From the NCBI GenBank assembly GCA_902773065.1, contig CACYDD010000267.1, positions 1-9,161 on the forward strand: 9,161 nucleotides of DNA, written 5' to 3'. A program made the translations under genes and the position numbers. Each line of letters opens with the position of its first letter. Within the stretch, counting starts at the first letter, position 1. Origin of the DNA: an uncultured Ruminococcus sp. (GTDB lineage Bacteria > Bacillota > Clostridia > Oscillospirales > Acutalibacteraceae). Below the pieces are notes generated by a model. The model had not been told where the DNA came from and did not search any database. It was given only the letters and a program-made list of their open reading frames with translations. Shown here one piece after another: positions 7,520 through 9,161 of the stretch.

Positions 7520-8382
7520 TGAAAAAAGCAGTCAATACAGCGGCACTGGCTGGAATTTATTGTTTGTGTGCAAATTTTGTGCTGAGTCTGACAATAAGCA
7601 AATTTGGCATGACAGACGAAACAGGCAGACTGTTATCATTGGGACTGATTACTCTTTTTACCATGCTGCCGCCGTCCCTATTGTATTTTTTGAATTGGAA
7701 AGATACCGACTTGTTTCACGATGAGAAAAATGAAAAGTGCAGAAGTATACCCGAAACCATACCAATCATATTTTGGGGCTTTGCGATATGTGCGGCATTG
7801 AATTTTGTGATTTCTTTGCTTTCCGACCTTGTTTCAAATCAGAGGGATGTGTCGTCAGGTGTTTTGTTTCATGATGTTCAGGTGTTTTTAACAGCTGTAT
7901 TGACGGTAGGCATTTTGCCGGCGGTATGTGAAGAACTTCTGTTCAGAAAATGTATTTTCGGGGCATTAAAAAAGTTTGATGAATTACTTGCGGTGCTGAT
8001 TTCTGCCTTGATTTTCGGAATGTTACATTCAGGAATCACAAGCATGAGCTTTGCGTTTTTGTCGGGAATCGTTCTTGGCTTTGTCCGCATCTATACAGGA
8101 CGGTTTTGGGCGGCAATAGCGGTTCATTTGCTGAATAACCTTCTGGCACTGGGAACAGCGGCTGTCGGTGTATTTATTTCGCCTGAAATGAAAAGCATTG
8201 TTTTTTATGTTTTAGGTATTGTGGGAATCGTTTTCACTGTGACCGGTTTCATAATGTTAAAAGCAAGAAACATAAAATTGTATCAGGCAAAAGAAGGCGG
8301 CAGGCATTTAACGCAAACAATCAAAGAATGTCCAGCATTGTGGGCATATTTCCTGCTTGCGGTTGTGATGAAAATATTCTGA
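7519..8382 (+). CDS. CPBP family intramembrane metalloprotease (CAAX/Abi type)
   Basis: Polytopic membrane protease of the CPBP (Rce1-like, PF02517) family, 287 aa, with about eight hydrophobic segments. The glutamate/histidine motifs of the family are present in order: EELLFR (138-143), FGMLH (166-170) and HLLNN (His203 to Asn207), which together form the catalytic metal site within the membrane. In bacteria such proteins act in bacteriocin self-immunity, peptide maturation or membrane protein processing; no bacteriocin precursor is seen here. The start ATG at 7519 overlaps the previous stop by one base (TAATG); AAAGG at 7505-7509 is a modest ribosome binding site, so coupling to the upstream gene is likely. 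A frame opening at 7438 lies inside the PLP enzyme gene and is rejected as the start. Confidence 0.92.
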   Translation: MKKAVNTAALAGIYCLCANFVLSLTISKFGMTDETGRLLSLGLITLFTMLPPSLLYFLNWKDTDLFHDEKNEKCRSIPETIPIIFWGFAICAALNFVISLLSDLVSNQRDVSSGVLFHDVQVFLTAVLTVGILPAVCEELLFRKCIFGALKKFDELLAVLISALIFGMLHSGITSMSFAFLSGIVLGFVRIYTGRFWAAIAVHLLNNLLALGTAAVGVFISPEMKSIVFYVLGIVGIVFTVTGFIMLKARNIKLYQAKEGGRHLTQTIKECPALWAYFLLAVVMKIF

Positions 8383-8392
8383 GGTGGATTTA

Positions 8393-8869
8393 ATGACAGA
8401 AGAGGAAAGACTCATGCGCCTTGCGATTGAGCAGGCAAAAAAAGCATATGAAATTGATGAAGTACCGATCGGTGCGGTCGTTGTCAAAGACGGAGAAGTT
8501 GTCGGAGCAGGCTTCAACAAGCGTGAAACAGGCAAAAATGCCCTGTATCATGCCGAATTGGCGGCAATCGATGAAGCATGCAAAAATCTTGGCGGCTGGC
8601 GGCTTTGGCAGTGCGACCTCTATGTTACCTTAGAGCCGTGTCCGATGTGTGCAGGCGCAATTATCAATTCAAGGCTCAAAAAAGTCGTTTACGGCTGTGA
8701 GGATTACAAAGCAGGCTCAGTCAAATCTGTCATCAACTTGTTTGACCTTCCCTATAATCACAAGCCCGAATATATCAGCGGCGTTTTAGCGGAGGAATGT
8801 TCCTCTCTGCTTACCAACTTCTTCAAAGAACTGAGAAAGAAAAAATCAGGAATAAAGAATGCGGATTGA
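8393..8869 (+). CDS. tadA: tRNA-specific adenosine deaminase (TadA)
   Basis: Zinc-dependent deaminase that converts the wobble adenosine of tRNA-Arg(ACG) to inosine, an essential step for decoding CGN arginine codons. At 158 aa it has the usual length. The zinc site and proton shuttle are HAE (53-55) and PCPMC (82-86); the typical DEVPIGAVVV start of the deaminase core, NSRLKKVVYG, and the C-terminal LPYNHKPEYISGVL pattern identify TadA rather than a cytidine or guanine deaminase. GAGGTGG (8381-8387) is 5 nt before the ATG at 8393; a GTG at 8384 lies inside that site and is rejected. It follows the CPBP gene by 10 bp and is the last gene of the cluster. No convincing terminator follows before the CRISPR leader. 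Confidence 0.95.
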   Translation: MTEEERLMRLAIEQAKKAYEIDEVPIGAVVVKDGEVVGAGFNKRETGKNALYHAELAAIDEACKNLGGWRLWQCDLYVTLEPCPMCAGAIINSRLKKVVYGCEDYKAGSVKSVINLFDLPYNHKPEYISGVLAEECSSLLTNFFKELRKKKSGIKNAD

Positions 8870-8949
8870 GGAATTGTTCGGCGGCTTTTCACTGCTTTAC
8901 GGATAAAATCATTCGCACCTCAGTATTTAAGCCAAAAAATAAATTTTTC

Positions 8950-8978
8950 TTGACAAAATCGTCCACAAATGTTATAAT
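8950..8978 (+). promoter_or_regulatory. Consensus sigma-A promoter reading into the CRISPR array
   Basis: Perfect -35 TTGACA (8950-8955) and perfect -10 TATAAT (8973-8978) with the optimal 17-bp spacing. The A-run/T-run block just upstream (8933-8949) resembles an UP element. Transcription should begin near 8984-8986, about 74 nt before the first repeat. Confidence 0.9.
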
Positions 8979-9016
8979 TTTTAAAGATTCGCACTTCTGC
9001 ACAAAAATTCAGTCTG

Positions 9017-9041
9017 AAAAACGCATGAATACTGCGTTTTT
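9017..9041 (+). terminator. Terminator-like hairpin inside the CRISPR leader
   Basis: AAAAACGCA (9017-9025) pairs perfectly with TGCGTTTTT (9033-9041) around a 7-nt loop, a 9-bp stem ending in five T residues. The stem has only four G-C pairs, so it would be a weak terminator. It is the first terminator-like structure after tadA and could serve that operon, but it also lies in the path of the array promoter. Confidence 0.5.
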
Positions 9042-9058
9042 ATTAATGGATTTTGGTC

Positions 9059-9094
9059 GGGTAACAACCCACATGCCCCATAGGGGACGGAAAG
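9059..9094 (+). repeat. CRISPR repeat 1 (leader-proximal)
   Basis: Possible hairpins are GGGT (9059-9062) with ACCC (9067-9070), and CCCC (9076-9079) with GGGG (9083-9086); the predicted crRNA 5' handle is ACGGAAAG (9087-9094). The base before it (C9058) differs from that before repeat 2 (A9125), which fixes the 5' boundary. Confidence 0.88.
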
Positions 9095-9125
9095 CAAATC
9101 CGGATACATGGGGAACATTTGAAGA

Positions 9126-9161
9126 GGGTAACAACCCACATGCCCCATAGGGGACGGAAAG
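9126..9161 (+). repeat. CRISPR repeat 2
   Basis: Identical to repeat 1 over 36 bp. The window ends on its last visible base, so the 3' boundary cannot be tested; if the next base is C the unit could be 37 bp with a 30-bp spacer. Confidence 0.86.

Larger units (their letters stand above)
8870..9058 (+). promoter_or_regulatory. CRISPR leader region
   Basis: A/T-rich non-coding DNA between tadA and the first CRISPR repeat. It holds the promoter and hairpin listed separately and an imperfect direct repeat, ATTCGCACCTC (8911-8921) and ATTCGCACTTC (8987-8997), matching at 10 of 11 bases and bracketing the promoter. Its A/T richness, its promoter pointing into the repeats, and the perfect state of the first repeat all mark this as the leader (acquisition) end. 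Confidence 0.7.
9059..9161 (+). CRISPR. CRISPR array, first two repeats and one spacer
   Basis: Two identical 36-bp repeats flank a 31-bp unique spacer (9095-9125). The repeat begins GGGTAACAACCC and ends AGGGGACGGAAAG. It contains CCCC-ATA-GGGG followed by an 8-nt tail ACGGAAAG. This closely resembles type III-A repeats, such as those of Streptococcus thermophilus CRISPR2 (ending GGGGACGGAAAC) and Staphylococcus epidermidis (CCCC...GGGGACGAGAAC), in which Cas6 cuts below the stem to leave an 8-nt 5' handle. The 31-bp spacer is shorter than usual for type III, so the subtype is tentative. The array continues beyond the window or is cut by it; no cas gene is visible. Confidence 0.88.

Noticed and set aside
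8797..9150. 117-aa + strand open frame running from within tadA across the CRISPR leader and repeats
   Set aside because: It overlaps tadA in another frame, crosses the promoter and hairpin, and ends inside CRISPR repeats; it has no ribosome binding site and no recognisable domain.

Overview
This window looks like chromosomal DNA from a low-to-moderate GC Gram-positive anaerobe, most likely a Clostridia member of the Ruminococcus/Oscillospiraceae type. The evidence is a class D-like sortase, a clostridial-style MurD, paired M42 aminopeptidases, a PF06838 'methionine gamma-lyase / aluminium resistance' protein, strong AGGAGG-type ribosome binding sites, sigma-A-type promoters and A/T-flanked intrinsic terminators. 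The taxonomic call is inferred from protein character, not from a marker gene. All recognised genes are on the + strand.

Region 1 (about 1-1640): a membrane-anchored sortase, followed 12 bp later by an unrecognised four-helix membrane protein, closed by a clean terminator (1611-1638). Region 2 (1664-3121): a near-consensus promoter (TTGATT-17-TATAAT) drives murD, the peptidoglycan-precursor ligase. The promoter and terminator show that the longest reading frame, which opens inside the terminator at 1622, is over-extended; translation should begin at 1727. Region 3 (3122-3426): a 300-bp stretch with no intact gene. It holds a good ribosome binding site with a 7-codon peptide, then what reads as a decayed small gene split by a one-base frameshift, then a strong bidirectional terminator.

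Region 4 (3442-8869): a tightly packed six-gene set whose members overlap by 1-11 nt or are at most 10 bp apart: two different M42 metallo-aminopeptidases, a GNAT acetyltransferase, a PLP-dependent PF06838 protein, a CPBP/CAAX intramembrane protease and the tRNA adenosine deaminase TadA. Peptide and amino-acid catabolism or processing is the common thread of the first four; TadA is housekeeping and probably rides on the operon. The terminator of region 3 lies directly before the first ribosome binding site, leaving no room for a separate promoter, so the operon is either read through that hairpin or controlled by it.

Region 5 (8870-9161): the leader and first two repeats of a CRISPR array. 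The 36-bp repeats (9059-9094 and 9126-9161) are identical and flank a 31-bp spacer. The repeat ends in AGGGGACGGAAAG, very like type III-A (Csm) repeats, and a perfect consensus promoter (TTGACA-17-TATAAT, 8950-8978) fires toward the array. A terminator-like hairpin (9017-9041) lies between promoter and first repeat. No cas gene is in the window, which ends on the last base of repeat 2. This array is the most interesting element here; the rest is mostly ordinary core and metabolic DNA.
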